Below, piece after piece: positions 21,901 to 30,948 of a DNA stretch of 64,000 nucleotides. A program made the translations under genes and the position numbers. The stretch's first letter is position 1, and every line of letters begins with the position of its first letter. Below the pieces are notes generated by a model. That model was not told where the DNA came from. It saw only the letters and a list, made by a program, of their open reading frames with translations, and searched no databases. Source of the stretch: Aplectana chamaeleonis (lineage: Eukaryota; Nematoda; Chromadorea; Rhabditida; Cosmocercidae); contig JAPDOI010000444.1 of assembly GCA_029168955.1 (NCBI GenBank), forward strand, positions 1 to 64,000, read 5' to 3'.

Positions 21901-24900
21901 TCTCTTTTGCTGAGGCATCAAGTCTCGAATTGGCAGAGACAATACACTAGCGAACGTTATCAATACAGCCACGGACGAAGCAACGTATTTTGAGCCGCTT
22001 CCCCCACGAATCTCGCAGCAAACAAGGCAGCTGTTTCATGTACGTCAAGAACTGCGATACAGACGTGAATCCCCTATAAGAACGGTGGAATATGCAGAAG
22101 TTTGCAGACTAGTCAGGAGGTCACTCTAAGAAGAACTGGAAAAGCGACATATTGCAATACTAGAAAAAGCCATCCAAAACAACCGAATACATGTCGGTCG
22201 GCAGGATGTTATCTATGGTCGTCGACGTTTGATTGCACTACGTAGCCATCCCAATCCTCCCCTACCTCTCCCACACCCTGACACCCACCTCGACCCTGAA
22301 GAAGGATCCATGGAAGCTGTGAAATCCTTCTACGATGAGCTTTACCACTCCACCTATGGGCCTCCGCCCCCTCCTTATGGTCCTATCCATCTCCAGTTCC
22401 TCCTGCACGAGGTTGAGGAAGCGTTTAAAACCAAGAAACCTGGATCAGCCCCTGGACCAAGATCAAGTTCGAGCTATAGCATCGAAGCCTCTCTCCGACA
22501 CTCTTGCAAACCCATTGTGTCAGCTCATCAACAAGATCATCTTAACGAAAACCGTACCGCAAGAGCTAGCATTTACCGAAACCATTCTACAGTACAAATA
22601 AGGAGATCCGACAAATGTCGCAAACTACAGACCAATATCGCTGCTGTCGTCGATCTACAAAGTCATCACGAAAATCATAAGCAGCCGTATACAGTCGACT
22701 CTCGAAGAAAGATCTATACTACCAGCGGCACAGGCAGGGTTTCGCAAGGACTTCTCAACTGTTGATCATGTACACGGGCTGAACATTATTCTGGAGAAGT
22801 CATGTGAGTATCAGCTTCCCCCTACCGTGATGTTTGTTGACTTTAGGAAAGCGTTTGATAGCGTGGAGCACCCTGTAGTATGGCATGCCATGGAGGCTTT
22901 CGGAATCGATGAACATTTAATCAAAGTCATTCAGCTGCTCTATGCGAACGGGAGTGCCGCGGTGAGAGTTGGAACTAAGCTTGCAGAAATTAACACTCAA
23001 AAAGGTGTGCGCCAAGGGGATTCCCTATTTCCTCTCCTTTTCATCATGACTCTCCAATGAATGTTGAACGACATGAGCACACATGATAGAGGTCTCGAAA
23101 TCAGTAGAATGCGGCTTCTTTACCTCGCGTGCGCTGACGATGTAGAGTTCACGCAATCATTTTAGTCTGATTAATGGACGGGGCTGCGATGGTAGATCAC
23201 CCCGCGCGAATCGAAACCCCATTCCCCACTGAGGCCGCCAACCCCGCACGGCCAGCCGCCTGGTCCATGCGTCAGACTAAAATGAAAACGGAAACTGTAG
23301 TAGTGCTAGCCCACAATTGTGAAGGAATTCAAGAGATGGCCGTTGACCCAGCCAACAAAGCAGAACGAGTCGGCTTGTCTATCAAGATAAACAATACAAA
23401 GTGCTCTGCCAACTCGAGACTTGATGCCTCAGCAAAAGAGACTTGATGCTCATGTACAAGTCGGCATGAAGTCTTAATTTGCCGCGTTAAATTCACTGTA
23501 TGGGTGAATTTTCCGCTAGGATAGGTGAGAATGAGGTGGATATCTCGTGAAAATGTTGCGAACTGGCAGCGAGAGGGTCCGATTCACCCCGAAAATGAGG
23601 TAAAATTACCTCGAAAAATGGGTGAGTTTACCTCGAAAATTTCACGAATTTGAAGGTCCACATCGCAGGAAGCCCCGCCTTGTCCGCAACATGGGCGTAA
23701 TCTTCACCGAGGTCTGCGGTGAGGAGCCACCCTCTGCGGACCGCGGCGTAAGGCCCCTTTCATAGTTTGCCGGCCGACGTCGGACGACTCGTTATCAACC
23801 TTGATAAGTTAGGATAGATAAGATGGGTAGGGTAGGGTAGATAGATACTACACATTCGATAACGAGTCGTTCGACGTCGGTCGGGCAAGTGTGAAAGAGG
23901 CTTAACTCCCCCCCCCCCCCCGCCGTGAGGATACCCACTGTACCCTCCCAGCAGCCAAAATTATGCTGGCCTCCGGAGAGTGACCCGAAGTCACCTTTCA
24001 GGGCCGGCATCAGAATGCCGAATGAGGACTCTAGTGAGATGAGGCGGCTTTTATACCGGCTGTGCTCATGGTGAACACATCGAGACATGATCAATCGTTT
24101 TATCATGTTTTCGCTGAGATGTTTTCACTTGTTTAGAAATTTCTGATATGCCAGCAGCGGCGGTAATTTTACCCTTTGCGCTGATTGATATCCAGCCGCT
24201 CAACAACTGATATGCATTATCATGTTAGTTTTGGCGGTATTTTCACGCTTTGCGCTAACTGATATCCAACCGCTCAGAAAATTCACCCTTTGCGCGGATA
24301 ACCTTCGATGACGGCGCTAAAGGTGAATTTGATGCGTAATGATAACAGAGGGTGATAAAAGCCGCTTCCCCCGAAGCATGTCATACACTGGAGGGGGCTA
24401 GCGCAGCTCTTCAGGGGGGCACCCCTCCGGGCACCGGCGCTTGCCCCCCCCCCCCAATCGGGGGGGGGGGGCTACCGCCGGAGTGACAATTAGGCTTGAT
24501 CGGAGCCCCCCCCCCCCCGTCACTGCCCTGAAGCCCCCCTGTCACTGCGTTGAAGCCCCCCCTGTGACTGCCCTGAAGCCCCCCTGCGACTGCCTCGAAG
24601 CCCCCTGTGACTGCCTTGAAGCCCCTGTCACCGCCTTGAAGCCCCCCCCCCCGTCACTGTCCCGGAGCCATGACGTCACGGCTCCGGAGCAGTGACTTCA
24701 CGACACCAAAGCAGTGACGTCACCCTCCCTCCCCCGGAAAGCGTCTCCGGTTTCCTTCAAAAATATCCCTTTTAGACAATGACTCGAAGTCGCCGTCCAG
24801 GGCCGGCCCTGTTGGGCCGAATGCGGCTCTCCATGAGGTGAGGCTCCTTTTATGCCGATCGAGCACGTGATAGATCACAGGAGAAATCACGTCAAATCGG

Positions 24901-27900
24901 GACAAAACTCGACGTGAATGACTATGCGTGCGCTTGGCCTACTATGCCTTCTCTGGCCTCTATTGTCGTAAACTGCTTTCTACGACTTCTTTCCATCTTT
25001 TCCCTCTCTTCCTCTCGAGGGGGCAAGCGCCGGAGGAGAGCAGGGGCCTCCCCTGAAGCCCCCTCGGGGGAGGCCTGCGCCCAAGTCGAAAACGGGCTCT
25101 ATTGTCCGGCGCTTGCCCCCCCCCCCGCAGAGTCTGAGATCAAGTCTCGAATTGGCAGAGTGGATGAAGGCCTCTACTACTGAAGCCGACAACGAGGAAG
25201 AAATCGTAGAAATGAATGGAGAACGGGTATAACGTGTTTTCGAGTTTATTTACCTCGGCCAACTTAAATCATATCCTCGAAAGCCGATAAGAAAAATCCG
25301 TTGACGGATACAAGCTGGAAGGAAAATCTACTTCACGCATAGGAAATTCCTGCGCTCTCCTGCTGTACAGACGGCGTTGAAAAGAAAGCTCATTAACATC
25401 TGTATTATGCCAGCAGTCCTGTATGGGTGCGAAGCATGGGTCTGGACGAAAGAGGTGGCCAGATCCGCTCAACGTCGTTTAGAGCGCGCCATTCCTGGTT
25501 TTCGCCTGACTGACAAGGAGAGATCACTGGGTCTGAAAGTTTGGATCCATGCCGGTCTCAAACGCAAATGGATCTATGCTTCCAAATTGGCCTCCAGCAA
25601 TAGTGAATCGTGGGCACGGACAGCGACAGATTGGAGACCTGATGAAAAAAGATGCAAAGGAAGACCTCGCATGCGATGGCTGGATGATACAGCGAAGTTA
25701 CGAGGAAGAAGAACGATAGATCAAAATGGACGAGTATGATGAGTGGAGATGCAAGGAAAACTGCTGAACTCTCCGCACGAAGGACTCGTTATAATTTGTG
25801 TCGGTGCGATCAAGAGAATAAAAGTTGAAAGTTGAAAGTTGTGGGGCCAAAACAGGTTAGCGAAAGTTTTTTTGAATGGGACTTCAATGGAAAATTTTTG
25901 AAAAATGCGATCGTGTTTTGTTTCTCATCTCTATTATGCAAAGCTTGTTATGATTTAACTTCGCAGACCAGTCTTATCTACTGTGCTTATCTGGGCCGAA
26001 TTCCGGTCCGCGATTGCGTCTTGACACGCTTTGCGGCCGCACGCGCTGGAGTCAGACGAGTTTCCAGCGCTAAAGCCGACCCGATATGGCTTTTTTATAC
26101 AGTTTTCTCCAATTTTGTTTACTTTCCTGTTTCTAAAACCCACCTAGAGTCAACAGATCGGCGGCTGCGGCGCTGGAAACTCTTCCGACTCGAATGCGCT
26201 CGGCCGCAAAGCGTGTCGAGACGCAATTGCGGACCGGAATTTGGCCCAGAGAAGCACAGTAGCGACGAAGTTATTGCCAATTATTGATCAGTTCCTCCAA
26301 AAATCGCATTTCACAATTTTTCGTCTTTGAAGCAAACTATTGATATTCGACAGAATGATTATCTTCATACGTGACGGTGTACGCAACGGTGGCGCATTGC
26401 GCTCCTTCACGTTGGTGCCTCTGGAGACTCCCTGACCCTATCGAAGTGAGCTGAACGCGGACTTTCACGTTCAGGTGAAAGGCAATGACGTAATGCACGT
26501 GCCGCAGATGGGCTGATGGAGATCCTTTTGATACCACGCGCACTGATGCTAAATGATTCTGTAGAGGCCGTAGTAACGACGCCTGCCATCTGTGCCCGTT
26601 CGAGTGGCGAAAGCATGCAGGGGTCTTCGACGTAAGAACAGCATCGAAGGGTGACCAAGCTGAACAGTAGGTCTTTAGCAAGATTCAAGTGGCAACGCTG
26701 AATCTCGGCACGTTGTCAGGCCGCTGACTGTTGCTCTAGACCATTGACAGAGGCTCGAAAATCCTGGTAGCCCTGCAACCATTAACAGCTTCGTATTCTC
26801 TCGTCTGAGAGATTCCGTGACGCGACAGCAGATGTACACGCTTGATCGAAATAATCATAGTCAGCGATTAGCGAGGAATTCATTTTTTCTTGGTGTACAT
26901 ATGCCCCCAGATGTGTGGTACTGATGGAGCAAGAGACGATTTTCAGATGATGCTTGATGCGAAGACTGCATCAAGAGCGGTAAAAAGTTTTGATAGAATG
27001 TTTGTAGCGGCGGCCCCATTTTGTAACCAACTGCAACATGTGGCAAAATTACTTTATGCTTGTTCGTCGTCGCACGATGAATTGAGCTTCTCGGGTGGAT
27101 TACAGGAAGTCGGTAACCGACGAGCTGACTCATTTGCAGAACGCCTCGAATTAGTAAAGGAGCGTGGTTCTGGGCTAGGAGCGAAGGTGCATTATAAATT
27201 GTGTGTTGAAGTTAAGCGCATCCGAATGTGAATGTCTGCCCATGCACTCGTGTCAAGCGGCCAGCACATCGGGAGTCTACCGCACTCGTGTCCAATTCTC
27301 TTCTTCAATATTTTAGGTGATTTCCGTGACGAAGCGTTTTGAACAACTATGTATTTGTAAGATTTTGGTAGCCATGGTGTCGGGCTGGCCAATTTTGGCG
27401 GGGTTTCGTTCTGCTGCTAAACAAATGACACGCTTCGATCCAATGTGTTCAGACAAGTAATTGCAGATAAAAATGTTTGGTCACCTCGATAGGCATACTT
27501 TAAAATCAGGGAGCGATCGGGTCTCTATACCGCTATTATATTTTTGCGAGCTTAATTCATCCTTCTCTAACAGAAGAAACTTCGCTTACACTGTAGGCTT
27601 TCGAATCGGGCTTAATTTGTTGAGCATGAAATGCACATTACAAAAGGTTTTGCAAAAATTACCTTCCGAAATACATCCGTCGACACATTTCAGCATCTAG
27701 GCAGCTGTGATGGGCATATTCGGATTTTTCGTCCGAAAATGGTTCTAGAGAAGTACATTTCATTTAGAGTGGGTACTATCACTTTTAAGCACTATCCTAA
27801 CCGGGGGGGGGGCACTCACGATTCAAGTCAGAAATCAAGTAATCCACCGACCGGTAACGCTAGCAATCGAAGTATTTCTATAGAATCCCGTTAGCAACAA

Positions 27901-29528
27901 TGCTTGACAGCAATATCAAGCATTTTTTAGTAGGGTTTTCGTTCATTTCTATGAGTAAATCTTGGGTGCCCCCCTCCCGTCCAGGATAGAACAGACTTAT
28001 AGTGGTTCCCTTTTAAGAGGCAAAAACGCATCAAACAAATTAGCTCATTAATTGTGGTCCACAATAGGCAAGAAACTAACCGAACAAATCTTAAACGAAA
28101 AAAAAACAACAAGGGTGATAAGATCATCACCAGACGCGGTCAACTAGTCATTCTCACCCCACGGATACCAAAATCTTACGTATTATCTGACAAGAACCCA
28201 TATTAGTTAGTTGCAAAAAAAAATTAGTAAGTCACCACAGATTTGGCGCTGTCTGAAACTCGTCCAGAAATACCCAATGCGAAGGTCGCTCCACGGGCAC
28301 GCGGAGCACGTAGCAGTCATTCCCATTAGGCCAACTTTAGTCCCGAGCTGAAAGTCATCATTCATTCTCATGAGTACGCAAAGTACTCAGATGCTCCACG
28401 CCACGTTGACAAGCGGCAGTGGCTAAATCAGACTCGGTAACGACTGTAGTGGGCGAGCAGCTGTTTCGTGCCTGGACCACAAGCCGCTCTCAAGACAATT
28501 CGCTGATTCTGAATGGCCTGAGCGACGGGCTCCCCCGAATTTTTAAGGCCGGGTGTGAAGCAGAGGGACCACTGGGACATCCCTCACTAGGGATCATCCC
28601 AGTTGGGGTCTCCAGAGGGGAAGGGGGTAATAACACCACCTCGGTTTGGAGTTGGTACCACCCCCCCTACCCCCTACGAGCTAAGGGAAGATTCCTGGTG
28701 ACAAAATCATCCTCCGGCATCCGTTGGATCTTCTGGGAAGTAACTCGAGACCGTCTTCCAGGTCTGACCCCGAAACCCCCCAGCTGAAGCGCACTGTGAG
28801 GTGAGAAGCCTTTTATAACAGTAGGTTAATACATTCATCTAAACATGTTAGTGATCCTGATATCACATATGGTTTCCATTTTTGATCTAGTCTGACGCAT
28901 GGACCAGGCGGCGGACTGTGCGAGGTTGGCGGCCTCACTGGAGAATGGGGTTTCGATTCGTGCGTGGTGATCTACCGTCGCAGCCCCGTCCATTCATCAG
29001 AATAGAATTATTGCACAAACTCTACATCCCTCTTCTAGTTGTGCGAGCACGTCCTCATCGCGAGTCTAGGGGAAAGTGGGCAGCGGGGGCTGGGGTGGGG
29101 GACTGAGCGTCGAGCTTCTTTTTGTCTGAGTAAGTTGTGATTACTACGAAAGGTAATTTGAAATAGATATTCCAGATAAACTCCGTGCTCAAAATGCGCT
29201 ATCTTACGTATCCGGTGCTGACCTGCCTTTTATCTTATGTGAGCCCGTGGATGATGTTTTTGACGTCGAGAGATATTCGAAGAAAGATCCGTTTCCTCTT
29301 CGGTATTAACAGAAAGCACAGTTTTGTGAGTGGAAACCCGAGTGTACACTTTTTGATGCAGCAGTGTGTGAAGGTTCCTTCAGTCTAATGTTTTAGGTAT
29401 CATCAGTTGCAGTGAACAGTAAGCTACCTGGTCTCTCCACCACTCGCGTTAGTGCAGCCACTGAGATAATAGAAGTGAGGCAAGCACGAAACTCACTCAG
29501 AAATGGATCAATAATTCCCGAATTCTAA
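9928..29528 (+). CDS. Serpentine seven-transmembrane chemoreceptor, Srv/Srg-like, seven exons
   Basis: I assembled seven exons by hand: 9928-10071, 16670-16891, 16953-17099, 17180-17289, 17361-17472, 29176-29325, 29397-29528. All introns are GT-AG, phases match (0,0,0,2,0,0), and the product is 338 residues. Exon 1 gives TM1 (LLATIFTIPLYVSIIIITV). Exon 2 gives TM2 with LLIISQGIADI across the splice, then TM3 with YYICIILRTFGILLI and VYRYFTMCR, the DRY-like position. Exon 3 is TM4, exon 4 TM5, exon 5 TM6 and exon 6 TM7 (LTCLLSYVSPWMMFL, then RDIRRKI). Exon 7 is a cytoplasmic tail ending IIPEF. Such receptors sit in cilia of chemosensory neurons; the ligand is unknown. Srv is my best family guess, Srg the alternative. 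Introns 1 and 5 are swollen by transposons. AATAAA lies at 29620. Confidence 0.85.
10592..12878. mobile_element. 2.3-kb foldback (palindromic) DNA element with TA target duplication
   Basis: Both ends read aagatagg acaccccctgg inward and are flanked by TA (10590-10591 and 12879-12880), as for Tc1/mariner-type elements. The similarity is not limited to the ends. Roughly 10592-11010 plus 11770-12065 is the reverse complement of 12128-12878, so the element is a near-complete palindrome with a ~60-bp centre. The end motif is repeated about 175 bp inside each arm (near 10767 and 12700). The left arm carries an extra ~750 bp with no counterpart on the right. No transposase frame is present, so it is non-autonomous. 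It lies in intron 1 of the chemoreceptor gene. Confidence 0.75.
11400..11760. repeat. Degenerate ~115-bp tandem repeat, GC-rich
   Basis: Three copies beginning ctggcaggatctcgcgatcg or close variants start at 11426, 11541 and 11655. Each carries a downstream ccgcgatag motif. Similar ccgcgat-gtacc words recur upstream from 11060 to 11300. The block forms most of the extra sequence in the left arm of the foldback element. Confidence 0.6.
12879..13362. other. Unassigned intron sequence
   Basis: Part of chemoreceptor intron 1, between the foldback element and the LINE relic. I see no coding sequence or repeat structure that I can name. Confidence 0.4.
13363..15674 (-). pseudogene. LINE retrotransposon relic with degenerate 2A-like motif, PHD finger, endonuclease and partial RT
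   Basis: Read on the minus strand. A leucine-rich stretch ending RARIARNPGP at 15401-15430 resembles a 2A 'skipping' motif but lacks the usual GDxE. A one-base-shifted frame gives a PHD-like finger (CCHC, then GWVHLKC, then YCCMSC) at about 15240-15400. Next comes an APE-type endonuclease: DVVLLQGTKL and GGGVSTFVK (15140-14830), AGDFYAHSPSW, SPDITFASS-like and SDH near 14560. The linker and RT follow at 14465-13653, then GVPQGGVLSP at 13593-13430. The frame is broken several times, and the RT ends before the catalytic YxDD, so the 3' part is lost. It sits antisense in chemoreceptor intron 1. I would place it near the CR1/Jockey/I LINEs, without certainty. Confidence 0.75.
15675..16669. other. 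Unassigned end of chemoreceptor intron 1
   Basis: Contains a minus-strand open frame of 81 codons (16155-15910, starting MFAMPPQETVEADYKYD) that is richer in mixed amino acids than chance frames nearby, but I cannot link it to a family or to further exons. The remainder shows nothing I can name. The last bases form the CATTTTCAG acceptor of exon 2. Confidence 0.3.
17473..18906. other. Unassigned start of chemoreceptor intron 5
   Basis: Begins with the GTGAGT donor of exon 5. No supported gene or repeat. A weak alternative terminal exon at 17511-17564 is discussed under rejected items. Confidence 0.4.
18907..19512. repeat. Inverted-repeat element with GCACGTGC words
   Basis: The arm 18912-19085 (ccgccgcattcaatgc, cgaa-atgcat-caactcga, agcacgtgctgc) is matched in reverse complement by 19335-19512. 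The centre is ~250 bp. No coding content. This looks like a small non-autonomous DNA transposon. Related agcagc/gtgctgc-rich blocks recur at 58750-59290. Confidence 0.5.
19705..20682 (+). pseudogene. RTE LINE endonuclease domain (broken)
   Basis: The first frame (19705-20124) gives FCICTLNVRSKAG, FDIIGFSETKLTG and GVGFYVHSS; a stop at 20122-20124 interrupts it. The second (20143-20454) gives IIQVHAPHSGYDDEEYE and AIVGDFNATPG, the hallmark of APE-type LINE endonucleases. A third stretch from 20497 gives DVGISTSVHAGSDHRL with the catalytic SDH. Order and spacing match RTE LINEs. At least two frameshifts or stops make it non-functional. Sequence matching the foldback arm starts at about 20683. 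Confidence 0.8.
20760..21040. mobile_element. MITE with TTAA target duplication (281 bp)
   Basis: Flanked by TTAA at 20756-20759 and 21041-21044. The inverted ends are agcccctttcacagtctgcc and its near-perfect complement, continuing with ggacgacgccgtccggc. TTAA duplication suggests mobilisation by a piggyBac-type transposase. No coding sequence. Confidence 0.75.
21045..21193. mobile_element. Second TTAA MITE (149 bp), sharing a TTAA with its neighbour
   Basis: Bounded by TTAA at 21041-21044 and 21194-21197. The inverted ends resemble gcccctttcatagtttg-cggccgac, with cgactcgttatc inside. It is a sister of the element at 23752-23901. The shared middle TTAA shows one MITE used the duplicated target of the other. 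Confidence 0.75.
21939..23403 (+). pseudogene. RTE LINE linker and reverse transcriptase (broken)
   Basis: Starts with the linker (TRQLFHVRQELRYRRESP, then a stop near 22129). RT motifs follow: GSAPGPDQV-like region at 22440-22475, ANYRPISLL-equivalent frame near 22620, AGFRKDFSTVDHVHGLNIIL at 22735-22795, FVDFRKAFDSVEHP at 22830-22875, GVRQGDSLFPLLF at 23003-23045, and the catalytic motif as ACADDVEF near 23130. In most RTE elements this is YADD, so it is altered. A 125-bp MITE interrupts the frame at 23159. The block ends NNTK at 23400 and resumes with WMK at 25161. Confidence 0.8.
23159..23283. mobile_element. Short MITE with attttagtctga ends
   Basis: The ends attttagtctga and tcagactaaaat are perfect complements. 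The element interrupts the RTE frame just after ADDVEFTQS, and the frame continues as MKTETVVVLAHN behind it. A second copy in opposite orientation is at 28888-29002. Confidence 0.65.
23752..23901. mobile_element. TTAA-type MITE (150 bp) inside the foldback arm
   Basis: Sister of 21045-21193. It is flanked by GTAA on the left and TTAA on the right. The other foldback arm (near 21590) carries the empty site gagttacgccgcg, which confirms both the boundaries and the four-base duplication with one changed base. Confidence 0.75.
24446..24475. repeat. Poly-C / poly-G hairpin
   Basis: A run of about 14 C is followed by aatc and about 11 G. It can form a hairpin, and each strand alone could form G-quadruplex-like structures. 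Runs this long often slip during replication and sequencing, so exact length is uncertain. Confidence 0.6.
24505..24660. repeat. Short tandem repeat, about 22-26 bp unit
   Basis: Six or more imperfect copies of gtcactgccttgaagcccc with variable C-run length. It lies in the centre of the foldback element. The open frame across it (TALKPP, DCLEAP) is a by-product of the repeat. Confidence 0.65.
25161..25740 (+). pseudogene. RTE LINE C-terminal region
   Basis: Resumes the frame broken at 23403: WMKAS, then EEEIVEMNGERV, a stop, FEFIYLGQL and, from 25377, LINICIMPAVLYGCEAWVWT, RLERAIPG, WRPDEKRCKGRPRMRWLDD. These are the conserved C-terminal blocks of RTE LINEs (YLG, YGCEAW, GRP-RW-DD). A stop near 25230 and the missing final residues make it defective. 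The aaagttg tail follows at 25821. Confidence 0.8.
25981..26259. mobile_element. MITE family M279, copy 1 (279 bp, TA target)
   Basis: Flanked by TA on both sides. Inverted ends ctgtgcttatctgggc extend with ccggtccgc-attgcgtc and cacgctttgcggccgc to about 70 bp. Two further copies at 42575-42853 and 51774-52052 have exactly the same length. Non-coding, Tc1/mariner-like target preference. Confidence 0.8.
26409..26665 (-). other. Exon-like open frame, minus strand
   Basis: Bounded by a good acceptor (CTGTTCAG) near 26660 and a possible donor (CAAC/GTGAAG) near 26415. The frame reads SFSISARGIKRISISPSAA and LSPERESPRSAHFDRV, a Ser/Arg-rich composition more like a real disordered protein segment than a chance frame. 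I cannot name a family and see no clear partner exon. It could be a captured gene fragment within chemoreceptor intron 5. Confidence 0.25.
26890..27231 (+). other. Exon-like open frame, plus strand
   Basis: After a CCCCCAG acceptor at about 26911, the frame runs MCGTDGARDDFQMMLDAKTA, FDRMFVAAAPFCNQLQHVA, ELSFSGGLQEVGNRRADSF, with a possible donor at GCGAAG/GTGCAT near 27187. The pattern is helical and amphipathic and reminds me faintly of I-BAR (IMD) domains, but I would not assign it. It could be an exon of a nested or decayed gene inside intron 5. Confidence 0.3.
27795..27986. mobile_element. MITE with tcctaa-ggggggcactca ends, copy 1
   Basis: TA on both sides (27793-27794, 27987-27988). 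The inverted ends are G-rich: tcctaaccggggggg... and ...cccccctcccgtccagga. The sister copy at 56892-57081 has nearly the same length (190 versus 192 bp). Confidence 0.6.
27987..28887. other. Unassigned part of chemoreceptor intron 5
   Basis: 28250-28830 is GC-richer and contains a 122-codon open frame (28419-28787) that resembles nothing I know. Stretches near 28690-28820 (gtgaggtgag-agccttttata) resemble the foldback arms at 24030 and 24830, so it is probably decayed transposon. Confidence 0.35.
28888..29002. mobile_element. Second copy of the tagtctga MITE
   Basis: Reverse-complement match to 23159-23283 over nearly its whole length, with gtctgacgcatggaccaggc at one end and gtccattcatcag at the other. 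The outermost bases are more decayed here. Confidence 0.6.
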
Positions 29529-29896
29529 TCTAAATAAGTATATAATGTAGCTTAGTGGTGTTTTCTTATTGGGCACGAGTCCAAAAAAATCACAACGGCA
29601 AGTAAAATTATTACCTCTGAATAAAAACTACTATGTACGGCTCACCCAAACTGAAAGGTCGGGGGCGACCGAGGTATGGACGTAATTGTTGGGATTCTGC
29701 CACCCTTTGGCTGCTCAACCCGTGACTCGTCTCTCCTAAATTGCCTCTCTCATTGCAGGGCTAGCTAGCCAGCCTGCCGTTATGTGTGTCTTATCGCTGC
29801 TTTGACTAGGTTTCCAATATTGTTGCCTAGTGTGTTATACTGGTAACGGTTACTCTATGTTCGTATATTCGGCGCAGATCGCACTGACTTTGGGTT
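29529..29896. other. 3' flank of the chemoreceptor gene
   Basis: The poly(A) signal AATAAA is at 29620-29625, 92 bp after the stop codon. The remaining sequence shows no feature. Confidence 0.5.
29620..29625 (+). terminator. Poly(A) signal of chemoreceptor gene
   Basis: AATAAA at a normal distance (92 bp) after the taa stop that ends at 29528. Confidence 0.6.
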
Positions 29897-29976
29897 CCTT
29901 ATTGTGCGTTGACGCAAACTGGGCGCGTGTATGTTATAACATATGCGTACCGAATGTGCGCCAACGCACAATAAAA
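29897..29976. repeat. Palindrome centred on gttataac, copy 1
   Basis: ttattgtgcgttgacgca on the left is matched by tgcgccaacgcacaataa on the right, around the centre atgttataacat. The core resembles 49999-50142, so this is probably a small palindromic transposon family. Confidence 0.55.
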
Positions 29977-30746
29977 AACCTAGTGTATATGTGCTATCCA
30001 GGCCGGCTGTGATCTAGGATCCAGGCATGGCCACCGCGCTTTCTTACATTGTACCACGGGTGCACTTCACTCGTCAAGCACCGTCGACTTCTGAAGCATT
30101 GGAAGCTGTTTCAAAATTTGCCAGCAGAAAGCGGTAGCGCTGCGTTCCTCTCGCACTATGTGCGCGACTTTTAACTCCTCATTGTAGTGTTGGGCTGAAG
30201 GCAGCACTTCAGCTCTCTACTAACGGAACCATGAATACAGAGATCTTCAGATGGTATGAACAATGTTGTGCCAACACACTTATCGTGAACAGCTTTTTTG
30301 TTATGCCTGCTGACATACTCTCGTACGTGCTAAAATCACTGTCTTTTTAGTTTAATTTCTTGGTTGGGTCCATCTAAGAACGCAGCAAGCGTTTATTGGG
30401 CAACTAACGCGCTACATGCGAGAGATCGAATGTATCGTCAATCTCTGAATGGGGTGAAACCGCGCCGAAACTAGGAGCGCGCGTGTCTAGCGTGTGAAGT
30501 GTTCCCGACACGGATAAAAAACTATTAATTCTTGGAAAACAATGGATTTCCCTTGGCCCACATTTTCCCATGCCTCCAGCTTCATTTTATCTTTTCTTAT
30601 CCTTTCCGTAATGTGTTCCTGTGGTATTTTCTATAGCTTTTTGTGGGTGAGTTCCAGAATTATAAAACGATTCGCTCCGAAACGTATAGTGAGGAGAAAA
30701 ATGTGCAACAACGCCTGAAAAATGTACGCAGGATTACTACATAGTA
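29977..30746. other. Unassigned intergenic sequence
   Basis: No gene or repeat that I can support. Confidence 0.4.
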
Positions 30747-30948
30747 TAGTGGAGTCCACCAAGAGTGCCTCATTTACTTATCAATTAGAAGCGGTCGGCT
30801 GGGGATCAATGTGCATGAATCCCACACCAGCACGCTCGATACCGATTGAGCGAGAGCGGTTGTGCTGCAATGAGTTTCATGTTCATTGATCTCCAATCGA
30901 CAGCTTCTCATTGATAAGTGAATGAGACACTCTTGGTGGACTCCACTC
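30747..30948. mobile_element. MITE with gtggagtccaccaagagtg ends
   Basis: About 45 bp of near-perfect inverted ends (gtggagtccaccaagagtg, then ctcatt-acttatcaat-agaagc) flank a ~110-bp centre with its own small hairpin (gctcgatacc-gattgagc). Flanked by TA-rich bases. Non-coding. Confidence 0.7.

Larger units (their letters stand above)
20683..21938. mobile_element. Single foldback arm inserted in the RTE LINE
   Basis: After removing two MITEs (20760-21193), this ~820-bp sequence is the reverse complement of 23404-24378. It runs from atgcttcgggg at the left to aattggcagag at 21938. Subterminal words such as cgcaaagggtgaa recur several times near 21200-21330. Only one arm is present here, so this copy is either half of a foldback element or a truncated one. 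Confidence 0.65.
23404..25160. mobile_element. Foldback element inserted in the RTE LINE
   Basis: The inverted ends are ctctgccaactcgagactt and its complement aagtctcgaattggcagag. The left arm is 23404-24378. A shorter, diverged right arm occupies about 24721-25160 and shares the gggccggc and gaatgcggc words plus the palindromic cttcccc/ggaaag region. Removing the element with one 2-bp TG joins the LINE codons for NTK directly to WMK, so the insertion boundaries are secure. No transposase frame is present. A C/G-rich centre is described separately. Confidence 0.7.
19640..25841 (+). mobile_element. RTE-type LINE, disrupted by several DNA transposons
   Basis: Three separated coding blocks are in the correct order for one RTE element: endonuclease (19705-20682), reverse transcriptase (21939-23403) and C-terminal region (25161-25740). 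The 3' end is a short tandem repeat, aaagttg three times at 25821-25841, as is usual for RTE tails. Between the blocks lie a foldback arm with two MITEs and a complete foldback element. I could not find target duplications for the LINE itself, and the exact 5' end is uncertain. Confidence 0.75.

Noticed and set aside
24441..24695. 84-codon Pro/Ala-rich frame with repeated TALKPP
   Set aside because: Produced by the C-rich tandem repeat and homopolymer runs; no codon bias or context for a gene.
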